Of a stretch of DNA of 64,000 nt, positions 44,161-56,321 are shown in pieces. The stretch spans positions 27,019,527 through 27,083,526 of the forward strand of contig JASEVX010000011.1 of the NCBI GenBank assembly GCA_031761405.1, written 5' to 3'. Below the pieces are notes generated by a model, which saw only the letters and a list, made by a program, of their open reading frames with translations, had not been told where the DNA came from and ran no database searches. The stretch's first letter is position 1. Each line of letters begins with the position of its first letter. Source of the DNA: Serripes groenlandicus. Lineage: Eukaryota; Mollusca; Bivalvia; Cardiida; Cardiidae. The position numbers were made by a program, and so were the translations under genes.

Positions 44161-44346
44161 AATTCCTCTTCTTAAAGAGCAAATAATCTACGTTGTAGGT
44201 TTTTCACCATGTTTGAGAATAAACGTATTGTCTGAACTGAACCTAAATTAATATATCACCATAATTGGTTTTGTCAGGCTGCAGTTAGGTCGTAGGTACG
44301 CCGTTACGTGGTCACGGATAACGTCGTAGCAAGTTTCAGTAAATCG

Positions 44347-44405
44347 TAACAAAGTTTAAATTGGTCATGACGCGTCCAAGACGCGTCGTATGACTTTGTT
44401 ACGAT
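44347..44405. repeat. Imperfect 59-bp inverted repeat next to the transposase relic
   Basis: CGTAACAAAGTTTAAATTGG then TCATGACGCGTC on the left pairs with GACGCGTCGTATGACTTTGT then TACG on the right, with a 4-5 base centre. It lies about 190 bp upstream of the transposase N-terminus. A subterminal hairpin of the same element is possible but unproven. Confidence 0.6.
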
Positions 44406-45837
44406 CAATCACAACCATCGTGTGACCGTCGTGGAAAAATCTAAACACAGTCGGAGTAGGTCGTGTTTTTATTGGCACGACCCACGCCGATCTTTGCAAC
44501 TTGCCAACGTGTGCGTATGTCGTGAGCGAGGTCTTGAAGGTGCGAAGCGGTCTCTCCAACTTTATCTGTCGGTAAATTGGTCAATTGTCGTAAGACGAAT
44601 TACGCTAGTCACAATGACCATGCGAATCATCGGAGAAGAAAACAATGACCGAGCCCGAGTTGTAAAGGGTCTTCTGGTGCGTCTCTAATGTTTGTTCGTC
44701 TGTTTGGCGAACAAGATCGATGTATAATAGCGTCAATGGTTTTAGTTAAGTATATAAGCAGGCGCGATTGAGAGACACAACGTTGCTCTTCAACATTTTA
44801 TATAGATAGTATGTATACGCAAAGCGGCAATGTTCCTTTTCATATGTAATAGATATTAGTCAATTGTATTGTTATGCAGACCAAAGCATGCGGACATAAT
44901 ACACATTGCCCTGATTCAATTCATTCCATTCAGAAGAAGATATTGGACAGGTGGTTTGTCTCTAAAGAATAAGCGAACGATGCGAACAAATCCATTGCAG
45001 TAACGTGTCCTAATTTAACTTCAATATCAAATGTAGTACTTGAACTCTTTTTCTGGTACCCTCGTACCACCACCTACTTGCGTAAAGATTTATCTGATTA
45101 AATTTTATTTGAATTAAACAGTGCCACTAATTTATGGGTTACACGAGGGATTTATTTTAAAGGATATGTAATACAATGCTGTCTGAATCAGCATATTAAG
45201 ACAACCTGACATCCTCGTCTTAATTGAAATGTTAAGGCGAACAACTGGAAAACCTACGCGTGATTACCTTAATTTACGGTCAATGAGCAATATTACAGCT
45301 TGGGGAGAAAGGTTTGTCACGTCACCCTACAAAGACAGACATTATGGGATTTTATAATCAATGGAAATGTTATCTACAGATGCTCGAGAAGCCTTCCTAA
45401 CCCACTGGTTGGCTTTATAGAGGCATAGGCCTTATTGGATATTGCCTGATCACCAATTGTTTATAGCGTATTATGACTGTGTAAGGTAATGGAAAAAAGC
45501 ATGCATTCTGGTTCAGAATTTCCTTCGCGATCAATGTAAAAACAAATTAGTTTAAATTTACACTTAACATAAAGGAATACCGGTACTTCCTGTGAAACCG
45601 CATCAACGTGTTATTCTGACATCCCATTCTCGCCTTAATAGCAATACTTTAATTAACTAGAAGTACGTAACTGTTTTTTTTGTTACGTTAAAGGTGTTGC
45701 CAATACGTCACTTAGATGTTGTATTGATTTAGAAATGGTATAACATATATATGATCTGACATGATTTGTCATTTTATATAAAGTTTTATTAAACGAGTTC
45801 AAGAAATGTGTGATTAAGCGAGCCTTTGTCGATGAGC
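44406..45837. other. Nothing recognised
   Basis: Opposite-strand frames at 44422-44688 (+) and 44365-44559 (-) overlap and are probably chance products of a GC-richer patch. No repeat matched. Confidence 0.45.
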
Positions 45838-46530
45838 CATATCCTTATAGTAATGTGTGTTTTGAGTAAAGAATATCATTCCAACTCGCACCATGTTTGT
45901 AAGAAGAGTTCTAAAGCTTTGGAGTTGTTTTATTGCAAAAGTCACTGGTATTGCAATTGCCGTTGTAAAGAATTGTATTACAATTGTTGTCATTGCAACG
46001 AGTTTTGCAATAATATTTTTCGAAATTTTACTCGAGGTGATAAAACGTTTATAATGTGTACATCACCAATAAAACAATCAAAGCGAAGAATAGTATTCCG
46101 ATGTGCCATAACCTTATAGTAATGTGTGTATTGGCTTAAGAATGTCATCAGAACTAAAAACATGTTTGTAAGTCGAGTGCCAATGCTTTGGAGTGGTTTT
46201 ATTGCAAAACTCACTTTTATTGCAATTCTCGTTGTAAATAATTGTATTACAATTGTTGTCATTGCATGGTTTTTTTTTTGCAATAATTGTGCTCGAGGTG
46301 AAAATCCGTTTTAAATGTGTACAAGACAAATACAAATCATTTTCGGATAACATCCTGACTACAAATTTTACATCTTTATGTAAAATCTGTTTTAGCTTTT
46401 GTAACAATTTCTATATGATATGTGCTAGTCGAGTTCTGAAGCTTTTGAGTGGTTTTATTGCAACACTCACCGTTATTGCAATGTTTTCGTCGTTATGAAG
46501 GGTTTTATTACAATTTGTGTCATTGTTTTT
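45838..46530. repeat. 268-bp tandem repeat, two full units and a partial third
   Basis: CCATATCCTTATAGTAATGT at 45838 recurs as CCATAACCTTATAGTAATGT at 46106. GGAGTTGTTTTATTGCAAAA and TGTATTACAATTGTTGTCAT occur in both units, and TGAGTGGTTTTATTGCAACA in a third that starts near 46415. Open frames on both strands through the array have no domain and are not genes. Confidence 0.85.
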
Positions 46531-47301
46531 AGTACTCAGATCGGCGATGAGAACTGGTCATTAAGGCACTGCTTGCGTTTCGCTGAATAAATTAGGTACG
46601 CAAATTATGTTTTTTTATCGTTGGTGCTTCACTGTACATTCTACAATATTCATTATACAATTTATTTTATTAACGATATGAAACCATTTGAATTCAGTAT
46701 CGAAGCATGCAAACTATGACCAATGACGAACTTGTATATTAAATGATTAACCTAATTAATAAAACAAATGTTCCATAAATAGATAAAAAGGTCTAGCCTA
46801 CATATGTACCTTATAATGTCATCAATATTAAACTCTCCTGATTTCAGCAGTAACACACTCAATGGAGTAATCTCCCTTGAGTTAATGAATTGCGTTCAAA
46901 GGACTACATGCAACATAACATATTGTAAAAGTACACCGAAATCATTCAAATGAAGCAGACAAAGCATAAAACTACTTAAAGTGTGTCCTCTACATGCATG
47001 TGTGTCATAGTTGAAGGCAAAACTATTTCCTATTTCTGCTTGACTACTTTTAGAAGCGTATCTTTACCAATCAGCTTATTATTAGTTTGTATGCTTATCT
47101 TTTAATATTGCATGTCTTCCCCTTTTAATTATTTCTTCCTGTTAGAAGGGGTTTATTTCTTCATCACAAAGATGGAATGTTGCTTCAACGCACACACGCA
47201 TGGGCAAAGTGATTGACTAAAACTCTCGGAACCAGCTAGATTTGCCATTAACATTCATGGTGATATGAGGAAACTTTGCCGTGCGTCAAATATATAACAT
47301 A
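46531..47301. other. AT-rich sequence, nothing recognised
   Basis: No gene or repeat identified. Confidence 0.5.
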
Positions 47302-47544
47302 TGAGCCGACCCGCGAGAAAATCAACATTGTGGACTCTGCGTGCAGTATCGAACCGGATCAGCTTTAGCATGCCGCGAAGGCTAACCCGGACAGACACTT
47401 TTCGCCTCCTGTGGATTTTCTGTTTCAGGAATCATTACTCGTCTTGAGACGGAATGTGTCGGCCCGGATTAGCCTGCGCAGGCTGATTCGGGTCGATACA
47501 TAACGCAGAGACCATAATGCTGGTTTTCTCGTGGAATGGCTCAT
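47302..47544 (+). mobile_element. GAGCC palindromic MITE, copy 5
   Basis: Close to consensus: TGAGCCGACCCGCGAGAAAA, ACCGGATCAGCTTTAGCATG, ACACTTTTCGCCTCCTGTGG, TTTCTGTTTCAGGAATCATT, CTTGAGACGGAATGTGTCGG, TAGCCTGCGCAGGCTGATTC and TTTCTCGTGGAATGGCTCA. Confidence 0.92.
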
Positions 47545-47933
47545 ATCATGATTTATCACAAGATTTTATATCATGAAACAGTATCCGATAAGATAAACAT
47601 CCATTTAGCTACACATTATTGAACAGACAGACTAATTAAAAGGTACACTGAACGTGTTGTAGTTTTATGCTCAGATAGAATTGGAGAGAATTTAATTAAC
47701 ATTTATACCATATCAATTGTATTCAAGTACTGTGGAAAAAGCAAACGTAACGAAATATTTCCATTTCCACAAAGCCACGAGTAACCAGACCTCTCGTGAT
47801 TTTGAGATAAAATGGCATATTTTTATATATTTTATGTATTTCTGTGGTAATAAATCTTGCTTCAGAGGTGCTTGCACGACTAGATGGCGAGAAATGTCTG
47901 TTTCGATCTGATTGTGTGGAGGCAAAGGATGAT

Positions 47934-48177
47934 ATGAGCCACCCCGCAAGAAAACCATCATTATGGCCTCTGCGTACTGCATTGACTCAGATTAGACTGA
48001 TCCGGACCGACACAATCCATCTCAGGGGGATAGAGATATAGATTAATGATTCCTGAAACAGAAAATTCACAGGAGGCGAAAAGTGACTATCCGGGTAAGC
48101 CTGCGCATGCTTAGGCTGATCCGGGTCGATACTTTACGTCGAGTTCACAATGTTAATTTAATCGAGGGAAGGCGCAT
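47934..48177 (-). mobile_element. GAGCC palindromic MITE, copy 6 (reverse orientation)
   Basis: TGAGCCACCCCGCAAGAAAA left end; the inner palindrome is partly deleted (CAGATTAGACTGATCCGGAC). TGATTCCTGAAACAGAAAAT and GGAGGCGAAAAGTGACTATC show reverse orientation. The right end is decayed (GGGAAGGCGCA). It lies only about 390 bp from copy 5 and points the other way. Confidence 0.85.
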
Positions 48178-48525
48178 ATTGTTATAAAATGGTCTAAACA
48201 ATTCCCTAATGTCGGTTTTCGTGTGACTTGGCCAATTTGTCGTTTCATTTCTTTGTCTTAAGACCGAATGGAATACATTTGTAGAGTATGCTTCTTCCTT
48301 TGCTTTTCGGCTTTAGTTTTGTAATTTTATCGATATTTTAAAGAGTTAGATACTCTTCGATATATTTCTTCCGTAAATGTGTTAATTTCTCGTGTGCGTT
48401 CTTGTTCCAAACACATTGGCTTTCTATTTTCTTGATACGCTTGTAAAAAAAGTTAAACATTCTGTATCGTGAGGAGTGCTTTGCGAAGAAGTAAAAGGAC
48501 ACAAAATCACGATGACAATCATCGA

Positions 48526-48787
48526 AGACCGTTGCGGTGGTGTAGGGGTAGAACGCCTGCCTTGAGTGCGAGACGTCGGGCGTTCGAGCCGCGATGGAGT
48601 CATACCAATTACTATAAAATGGCAGTAATGGTTTTCTCTCCTTGGCGCTAAGAAATGTTGGGTTAGCATTACGACTAACTCGCTGGTGTTAGAAAGAATG
48701 GATCAGAAGTACTGGAAACTATTCCAGGAAACGACATTATCTTGCTTAAAACTGTTGAAAGCCGCGTATTACACGATAAAAACAGAA
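48526..48787 (+). repeat. tRNA-derived SINE, commonest family, near full length
   Basis: GACCGTTGCGGTGGTGTAGG then GGTAGAACGCCTGCCTTGAG and a B box GGGCGTTCGAGCCGCG. The body AAAATGGCAGTAATGGTTTT, TCTCCTTGGCGCTAAGAAAT and end GAAAGCCGCGTATTACACGA are present. Confidence 0.85.
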
Positions 48788-49302
48788 TAAAAACAGTCAT
48801 TAAAATTCCCCAATGAAAAAACACGCTGATGCATATATACCATCTGGGACTTAACTAATTTGTCTTAGTTGTAACCATAGCTACTAATGGTTTCAAGAAT
48901 GAGAGATAATCTAAACTCTTATTGTAATGGCAATTATCTCAGTAACTATACTTAAGTATTTGTTCGCCCCCCGAAAAAACACGGATTTTTTTGTATGGCA
49001 AACATTTCCTAACATATAGACTAATTTACAGACGACTTTATAAAACTTTGACACAAGAACAGAAAATGCCCATGATGTGCAATTTCACTTTTTTCTTACA
49101 ATGTTTTTAACTTTCTTCAATAAGTTTACACTTTCATTTACAAAGATGTTTAATATGTTAAAATCAAACTGTTTTGAAAGTAGTCCCCTGCAATGTTGTT
49201 ATACATGTATGTAACTTAATGTAAGACAAGCTTAAAAACATGAGCCGTACTTCATCGAGAAAGGAATGATTATTTAAAGGTCCGTATCATGTTTTTGAGA
49301 TC
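48788..49302. other. AT-rich sequence, weak TTAA-MITE trace
   Basis: TTACAGACGACTTTATAAAA and ATGATGTGCAATTTCACTTT near 49026-49090 resemble the TTAA MITE centre, but no ends are found. Confidence 0.4.
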
Positions 49303-49375
49303 ACGTGTGCTGGAGATCGTGGGTTCGATCACCGGCTGGTTCAGATTACGGACCAAAACTGCAGAAGCTGCGGTT
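49303..49375 (+). repeat. tRNA-like SINE fragment
   Basis: ATCGTGGGTTCGATCACCGG is a B box (near 49318). The upstream A box is unclear and the body GCTGCGGTTAAACAAGATAT is short. Confidence 0.5.
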
Positions 49376-49499
49376 AAACAAGATATATGTTCACAGTCTC
49401 ATGTTTTAAGTATATCAAAATTGGCATAACATATATAGATAACTGACATGTGCTTCCGAATTTCCAGGATACTGTTTCACAGTGGCATATTCTGTATAT

Positions 49500-49763
49500 G
49501 AGCCGTCCCACGAGAAAACCAACATTGTTGACTCTGCGTAAAGCATTGACCCGGATCAGCCTAAGAAACAGCCGCGCAGGCTAACCCGGACAGACACTTT
49601 TCGCCTCCTGTGGATTTTCTGTTTTAGGAATCATTTTGTACACCTCTATTCCCCTGATATGGAATTTGTCGGCCCGGATTACCATGTGCGGACTGCGCAG
49701 GCTGACCTTGGTCGATACATTACGCAGATACCATAATGTTGTTGTTTTCGTGGAACGGCTCAT
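49500..49763 (+). mobile_element. GAGCC palindromic MITE, copy 7
   Basis: GAGCCGTCCCACGAGAAAAC, CCGGATCAGCCTAAGAAACA, CACTTTTCGCCTCCTGTGGA, TTACCATGTGCGGACTGCGC then AGGCTGACC, and TCGTGGAACGGCTC. Both sides are flanked by ATAT, making the ends fully symmetrical (TATATGAGCC / GGCTCATATA). Confidence 0.92.
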
Positions 49764-50509
49764 ATACTAAACTCTGAAAAAGTACATACATATGCATAAA
49801 GTATCATAACAATTATGACACGTTTTCGCAATGTTGAATACTATTCCTCAAAAACTTACGCGTTATTTATGATGGTAGATATCAATAACAAGATATTTCT
49901 ACAATTATCCACTCTTTTTTTCAAAAATAATATAACTGAAATAAGTGTTTTATCTAGGGGAAAATTCAAGCTCCCATTTATACTTGTTACCATGGTGATA
50001 AGCAAGCAAGTTATATAACACTTACCCAAAGACAGCGACGAGGGCTTTTTGATGTAACTGACTGGAGAGGGAGATATATTTGGAATCTTGTTCGGGCTGG
50101 TTGTGTCCGAGAGGGACGCCTGTCGGAGGCGGGTGACATGTAAGACGTAGCGCAACATAAATAATACAGGGAGTTGAGAGAGAACTGACTAGAGAGTAGA
50201 CGCTTATTGTTTGTAGTTTGATATACCTAGAGAAATAATAGAGGAACATTATAAATCGAGTTTGTTCATTTATTTACGCCTTCCGAAGTACCACACTCTA
50301 CTATCAGTACCTTGATGCCCCCGACCAACATTGCTGAATTCAAGAATGTAAAGGATATATCTATACTATCGTTAATGCAAATGACCGCCTTTCCACTTAA
50401 ACTAAATATGTAATATAAATGCTTTTACCTACATGTAGCAATATAATTTGAACATAATTTGTAGAAATAGGAATATTTCTTCCATATTCAATTGGAAAAG
50501 CTATTTTGA
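49764..50509. other. No supported gene
   Basis: Overlapping opposite-strand frames at 49815-50018 (+), 49856-50158 (-) and 50022-50249 (-) have no domain. Nothing else recognised. Confidence 0.45.
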
Positions 50510-51230
50510 AGGTTTTGTCATTTTACTCCTTTGTATGCCGCCCACTGGCTATGTTTCTCAACAAATCAAAATAGTTTGAACAAACTTTGTAGAGGATCAT
50601 CAGAGGAACAATCCGTCAACGCATGTTGAACTCGGACAAGTTGTTCCGAGGGTAAAATACAGTGTGAAGTTACCGCTTTTCTTATACCATCTTGTGGCCA
50701 TGTTTTTCAACCAATCATAATGTCGTATGCAAACTATGTAGAGCAGCTGGGAATCGTCTTTGCAGTAGCATATTATTGTTTTGTAATCGTACGCCATTTG
50801 TTATACGCTCGTGTTTTAAAACTTATCAATTTTGCTTGAACAATTATGTCAAAGCACACATTAGGAAAATTTCAGCCCAATTATCTGCAAATCCGACGAA
50901 CATTTTAAGAGCAGAAGAATTGTTGAACTTTGTTATTTAGCCCTTTTCTCACGTCTTCTTACCGCAGTGTTTTAACCAATCAATACTTGACGAACTACCT
51001 TGTTTTCTGCCAAATAAGCTTCAAATCAGACTAGTTCTTTTATAGCGGATTTTTTTTAAAGATCTGTAGCCATGTTCGTGTTTTTTAGAACGGATTTCTT
51101 GGGGTGTGTGGTGTTTATCCCCCTTGTTGTTGCCGCATGGTGGTCATGTGCAAGTTTTACAGTCAATCAATATGGCTTGAACAGATCAGTAGTGAGTCGC
51201 TTAATGGACAATTCTGCCTAATTATGTTAA
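50510..51230 (+). repeat. Degenerate 'GGCCATGTTTTTCAACCAATCA' repeat, about four units
   Basis: GGCTATGTTTCTCAACAAAT (50549), GGCCATGTTTTTCAACCAAT (50696), GTGTTTTAACCAATCAATAC (50968) and TTTTACAGTCAATCAATATG (51153) head diverged units. They are followed by variants of TTTGTAGAGGATCATCAGAG. The unit also occurs at 39395. Frames at 50692 and 51104 run through it and are not genes. Confidence 0.5.
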
Positions 51231-51556
51231 AATCACCAAAGCTATTTTACAGGACAAGAATTTCAAATCGTCCCTGTGGTTTAAACAGAATGTTGCAAAC
51301 GGCGAACACAGCTCGAGTAACTGGTGTAAAGGATAAGATTTTGTAATTTTGTTCATCCCAAGCGAAAGGTTTCAAGCCCACCTACGTAATATACAAATTG
51401 ATAATGATGTGACTGGTAAAGATCATGCCTTGCAATATAGACAGATATAAATTACCCATCAGCACACAATAGATGGGGCACGCAATATGGTTCAAATAGT
51501 TATATTCTTCTGCATCAGTAGTATTGTATCTGACATATTTTATAACGTTCTTCGAA

Positions 51557-51800
51557 ATTGATTGATTGATTGATTGATTGGTGTTATACGCCGCTTTTAA
51601 CACTGTTTCAGTTATATCACGACGTTTCCTGGCTAAGTTAATAGTACTTCTGGTCCATTTATCCTGACACCAGCCGGTCAGTGGTAATGCTATCCCGGAA
51701 CGCTGAGCGCCAAGGAGGGCAGCCATTACTACCATTTGTAAAGTGTTTGGTAAAGATCCCGCGACCTCCCGCGCCCGAGTCGGACGCTCTACCATTACAT
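51557..51800 (-). repeat. tRNA-derived SINE, commonest family, near full length (minus)
   Basis: The ATTG tail repeat (ATTGATTGATTGATTG) lies at the low-coordinate end. ACGCCGCTTTTAACACTGTT, TCCATTTATCCTGACACCAG, CTGAGCGCCAAGGAGGGCAG, then GCGACCTCCCGCGCCCGAGT and CGGACGCTCTACCATTACA give the complement of body and tRNA head. The B box is mutated (GTAAAGATCCCGC). Confidence 0.9.
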
Positions 51801-52300
51801 AACTTTGAAATAAAAGTATAACTAAAAAACAATCCCATTGTGTTTTGAGTTTAATGATGAAGACGTTACAAGGACGTCACGTTTCTGTTGTATTTTGAAG
51901 CTTTACTGCTTATTCACGTATTTGATAGTGCGTTCGAATTCTTGAAGTCATTGTGTCTGTCTAGAAAACCAATGAAGCTGGACATTATTAAAATTCGAAA
52001 AAACCAAACTCCTTCCTACTAGCAGGTGACTTTTAAAAACCCTGTGGCAAACGTATACATTTCTAATAGTGAGAAATGTCTCCTTTCGCAATTCTGTTTC
52101 AAACTTGATTAAATTTTGATATATATAGAGATTTTAAATATTTTAGCTAATATGTTGCTTATTTATTGTATGAAGGCCACACAGAAACTTTAAACATGGC
52201 AAACATGTAGTCGTAGCTAGGTCTGTATTTGCATATGCACTTTCGATTACCCATCAATGTTTGAATTGGTTTGCTGAAACATTCGTCAATTAATAATTAA
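51801..52300. other. Nothing recognised
   Basis: AT-rich spacer between two SINEs. Confidence 0.5.
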
Positions 52301-52505
52301 TCCGCCGTGGCCATGTGCTAAGCGTCAGAGTTTTGGAATCGGACGTCCCGGGTTCGATCCACAGTCTCGGCGGTCATGATGGAGTGCCCCTTGACAATAT
52401 CATTTCCTGGCCTAGTCCAGGTTTGTTTACCCAGTGATCATGCACACGAGAAATTAAAAACTAAAATAAATATTGGAATCGGCGTTAAACCACGAAATCA
52501 AAACA
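52301..52505 (+). repeat. tRNA-derived SINE, 'CTCGGCGGTCATGATGGA' family, full length
   Basis: The head CCGCCGTGGCCATGTGCTAA then GCGTCAGAG is tRNA-like. B box GGGTTCGATCCAC begins at 52350. The body CGGCGGTCATGATGGAGTGC, TTTCCTGGCCTAGTCCAGGT, TTTACCCAGTGATCATGCAC ends in GAATCGGCGTTAAACCACGA. A 5'-truncated copy is at 10081. Confidence 0.82.
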
Positions 52506-52722
52506 GAACATGTTATAACGAATGCATCCCAAATTCAGAATAAGTAATCGTTGTATGCAGTAGACATTCGGTATATATAATTGACATACATATTTATTCC
52601 GAAAATATACAGAGCGGAGTCATGCTACAAATGCAAGTCGACGTGATTGGTGCGTGCACGAACAAATTCGAATTACATAATGCATCAGCGATCACCAATC
52701 ACAATGGTACATACCATCTTTT

Positions 52723-52895
52723 TTGTTGATTTGTTTGTTTGGTGTTTGCGCTGCGTTCGACAACGATTCAGTTACAGCATAGAGTGTTCTCTGTAAGGTA
52801 CCGGTATAACTGGTCCATTTATCCTGACACTAGGGAGTCAGTCGTTATGCTAACCAGCTAACCAACCTGAGCGTAATGGAGGGAAAGAAATATTG
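52723..52895 (-). repeat. 5'-truncated SINE, commonest family (minus)
   Basis: TTGTTTGTTTGGTGTTTGCG, CTGGTCCATTTATCCTGACA, GTCAGTCGTTATGCTAACCA and CTGAGCGTAATGGAGGGAAA are the complement of tail and body. The tRNA head is missing. Confidence 0.8.
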
Positions 52896-53900
52896 TATGG
52901 TGTATAAGCATCGTAGTGTGGATTTCCCTTTTAATTGTTTTATAATATCGTTTCACTTATTAAAAACGCTGTAAACATTGTAAGTTGGTCCTTAAACTCA
53001 TCAACGGTTGGATGGGAACGCTTTGCAACGTTACTTTAAGGAAATACATGTAGTTCCGTCCTTAGCAGCACGTGTACAAAATAAATCCAAGAATGATATC
53101 AAACTATATAATATCAAAGTATACAATATCGACAGATACTGCATCCGTTTTCATATGGAAAAAAAGAAGAAACAATATCAAAGTATACAATAAAACTATA
53201 TATAATTAATGTTGCGAAGAATCTTTGCGTAACGTTTTCTGACCCACTACTTGGATATTGTTGAATATCGAAACATTTTCGTATCCATCGGAAGAATTTT
53301 GAATTTGATATCGATGTGAATGTCAGATTTGGGATAAAGAAGCAATTAAAGACGATTTGGACGACAAAGCTGAAAGTAATTTTTTATGTATTTAATCAAG
53401 CAATGTCGTATTTGCCCAGTCGTAGGTCCCAGGACCGCTGCATTTACAAAACTCCGTGGACCAATACAACGGATCGAGGACTTGTAACGGGGCAAAAAGG
53501 AAATTACTTGATTGGCTTTGTATTAGCCAATTACTTCGTCAGTATGATGCAATACATTTTTAACGATACTCGTACTTTATAGTGGATAGTTTATTATGAA
53601 CAAATGGCCGAACTTAATCTTTAGGATATGATACAAGCTTTGAACAGGCAGACAAGATCCGTATGAGATTGTGAAAATGTCAATCGAGAGCTTTGCTACT
53701 TACAGAGACCATACGTGTCATTTGCCGTGCACTATTGTATTGTGCGTATATAAAATCAAATAGTGTGTGGTTAAATGTTAGACCGGTTGGAGAATCTTAT
53801 TTCTTTTTAATGAATATGTCAGCTTTGAGAAAAATTATCAAATATGTTAAATCGTGTTATTATAAGAAAATTCTCCACGTTTCAACTGTTCCGTAAGTAA
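52896..53900. other. No supported gene
   Basis: The frame at 53316-53582 (+) has 88 codons but no recognisable family. Other frames are AT-driven. Nothing else seen. Confidence 0.4.
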
Positions 53901-54012
53901 TAAACCCTTTCCCTCATATAATTATATGGATGTTCAATTATTGATTAGGATCGAAAACACTTTGACAAAGGAGCAGAGGAGTCAGAAAGCCTTTGTATGA
54001 GTAAGGAGGTTA
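53901..54012. mobile_element. Internally deleted TTAA MITE copy
   Basis: AAACCCTTTCCCTCATATAA starts it and TGAGTAAGGAGGTTAC ends it. GAGCAGAGGAGTCAGAAAGC matches the right arm. About half the length is missing. Confidence 0.55.
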
Positions 54013-54337
54013 CTATAATCATCAACACATTTCCCAATTATCTAAAATTAGATTAATTTCAGTATTAATACGGTAATCCATTATCTTTGAATAAACCAGA
54101 GACGGGTAAAATAATTTAATTTATTGTGATACTATAATTTAATCTGACAGAAAAAAGTAATTACCTTGGTTCTGTGTTTTTCGCAAAAATTGATTTCAAA
54201 ATGAGTTGTTCCAGTTTTTTCTTCGTAATAGCATCTCATCCATCAATGTTGATAAGAAAGATTTCGGAGGAAATAATTGTTAACAACACGCAGGTGTTGT
54301 ATTATGCACATGCACCAAATGAACTATCGAAATATTG

Positions 54338-54564
54338 TGAGCCGTCCAACGAGAAAACCAACTTTGTGGGTAAAGTATCGACCTTGATCAGCATAAGCAT
54401 GCCGCGCAGGCTAACCCGGACAGATGTTTTTCGCCTCCTGTGGATTTTCTGTTTCAGGAGTTGTTACTCTATACCTATATCCCCCTGAGATTGAATGTGT
54501 CAGCCCGATATGGGTCGATACATTACGCAGAGTCCATAATGTTGGCGTTCACGTGGGATGGCTC
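54338..54564 (+). mobile_element. GAGCC palindromic MITE, copy 8
   Basis: TGAGCCGTCCAACGAGAAAA, CTTGATCAGCATAAGCATGC, GTTTTTCGCCTCCTGTGGAT, CCTGAGATTGAATGTGTCAG and TTCACGTGGGATGGCTC. The left arm lost GACTCTGC, and the right arm lost its inner CAGCCTGCGC palindrome. Confidence 0.88.
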
Positions 54565-56321
54565 TTGTGTCAAAATAATAAACTGCTTATTAAAACAATT
54601 TCGCATTTTATCACACTATTATACTCGCTTCACAATTATTGCGGATGCTCCAGAAATTCAAACCTTTACTTTTAACATGGCTAGAAAAAGATGTTTCTGT
54701 GCATCCCTTCAGTTAGCTCTAAATAATAATGTTTTCAGTTTAGCAAACAGTGCAGATCCAGATCAAGCTGCGCGAATGTCCAGGCTGTTCATATTCTACA
54801 CTGATCGCAGCAAATAACTACGGTTGGGATTATCAGAACACCACGCAATTATACTTTTGTAGAGTTTCTATATTTCATCTAGATGATCCCAAAGTCGTCT
54901 GCTGCAGATTAAATGATTGTGGAAAAAGATTAAGGCACGCCACTGAGCAAGGAACTAAATGTGACATGAACAAATTCGACAGATGGTATATTAAAACATT
55001 GGTAAGTTACAAGGAGGTAGAATCACGTGATTTCTATTCTCTTAGAACAGAGATTTCTTGACTCATTTATGAACATGGCACAGTGTTCGGTTGGCAAAAC
55101 TAGCATTGACGACTATATATGTAAGTATAGTCTCATTTTTCAAGGCATAATGTTAAAGATGTAAATGACAAGTTTTCATCTATCTTAGTAATAATGTTAA
55201 ATCACCCAAGGCACCCATACATTTTCCAGTTATGTTTAAGTCTGTCTGATGCAGAACTGATGCATGAGTAAAATGTATCAACTTGATAAGAATCATTCAT
55301 CATTTTAAAGTATATTATGACTCTATGGAGGATTTTAAAAGCTACTAGAAAGCATGGTCGTCTCTTGTGGTACGTTTTATGGATGTATAAAATAGACTTT
55401 TGAATGTCGGTTTTTAAATGGTTAAGAATCAACATCCATTTCGATCGGAATACGTGCTTTAAAAGTCGTCTCATGATCATAAGTACTCTACCGATCCACC
55501 CTGATGCTTAAATGACTAAATGTCAACTGTAATTAACTCTACCCGATTTCGTGCATAATCTGAACTATGTGTTCAAAGGTTGCAAAGGGCCCGACGATAA
55601 GTTATCAAGTGAGGCGGCGGTTCAAAACGATGAGGTTTCTGACAAAAACATTATTTTATTGCATAAATCCCGAGACCAGAAGATTAAAATCTTTATAGCG
55701 ATGTCGTGTCATTTTGATGAGTTTCTGGTTAATCGGATGCCTCCATAAAACTGTTATGTGTTGAAAGCCATTTTGATGCTTATTTCTCTTGAACTGCGTT
55801 GAAATTCACTCGTGAACTATTCCTGTCAGACGCAAAAAGCACTTTCAACCGTCATATGTGTGGCAACCAATGACTCTTGTTCTTTACGTATACTCTTGAT
55901 CAGTGTTTTCCATTCATTCTTAGTAATTTGCATTTTTAGTCCAATGTACACCCCTTTGGTATGTAGAGCTCAAGATAAGGGGAGTTTTTCATGCTCTTAA
56001 ATCCTTTTTTGATATTCAAACACTTGAGAAATACTTGACCTCATAATTATCATCGAATTTATGCAAAACCGCGTTTAAACCCAATCCTGTTAAATAAGAT
56101 CAACTAGGGAATGATATGTTAAAAGCTCTTGTTATTCCATTAATATTGATGTTTTTAAAAGCGCTTTGTCACAGGATAATGCAAAACAATACATCACGTT
56201 TAAAACAAGAAAGACGGAGAAGAAAGAACGTGATTCAATTCCAATTAAGTCTTTAAAAGTATTTACTAACTACATGTATTTATTACGTTTGTATTTACAC
56301 GAACTGATTTTGGTCTTACGA
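54565..56321. other. 1.7 kb without a supported feature
   Basis: Frames at 54750-55061 (+), 55202-55480 (-), 55551-55748 (+) and 55812-56000 (+) lack recognisable domains. AAAGTCGTCTGCTGCAGATT near 54890 and ATTTATCTTAGAAC-like blocks are only traces of dispersed repeats. Confidence 0.4.

Noticed and set aside
45826..46407. Four overlapping frames of about 97 codons on both strands, cysteine- or threonine-rich
   Set aside because: They lie in a 268-bp tandem repeat, overlap on opposite strands and show no domain.
48526..48605. Candidate tRNA genes at SINE heads (also 29101, 38114, 12531, 52301)
   Set aside because: A and B boxes are present, but the acceptor arms do not pair and each is followed by a SINE body; they are tRNA-derived and not tRNA genes.
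51382..51795. Minus-strand 137-codon frame, the longest in its area
   Set aside because: Most of it is the translation of a near full-length SINE (QSINQSI comes from the ATTG tail); no protein is implied.
54174..54817. Three plus-strand frames of 83-125 codons
   Set aside because: They pass through the GAGCC palindromic MITE, whose GC-rich arms lack stops; the same peptide fragments (CFRN.Y, RLTRTDTFRL) recur at every copy of the element.
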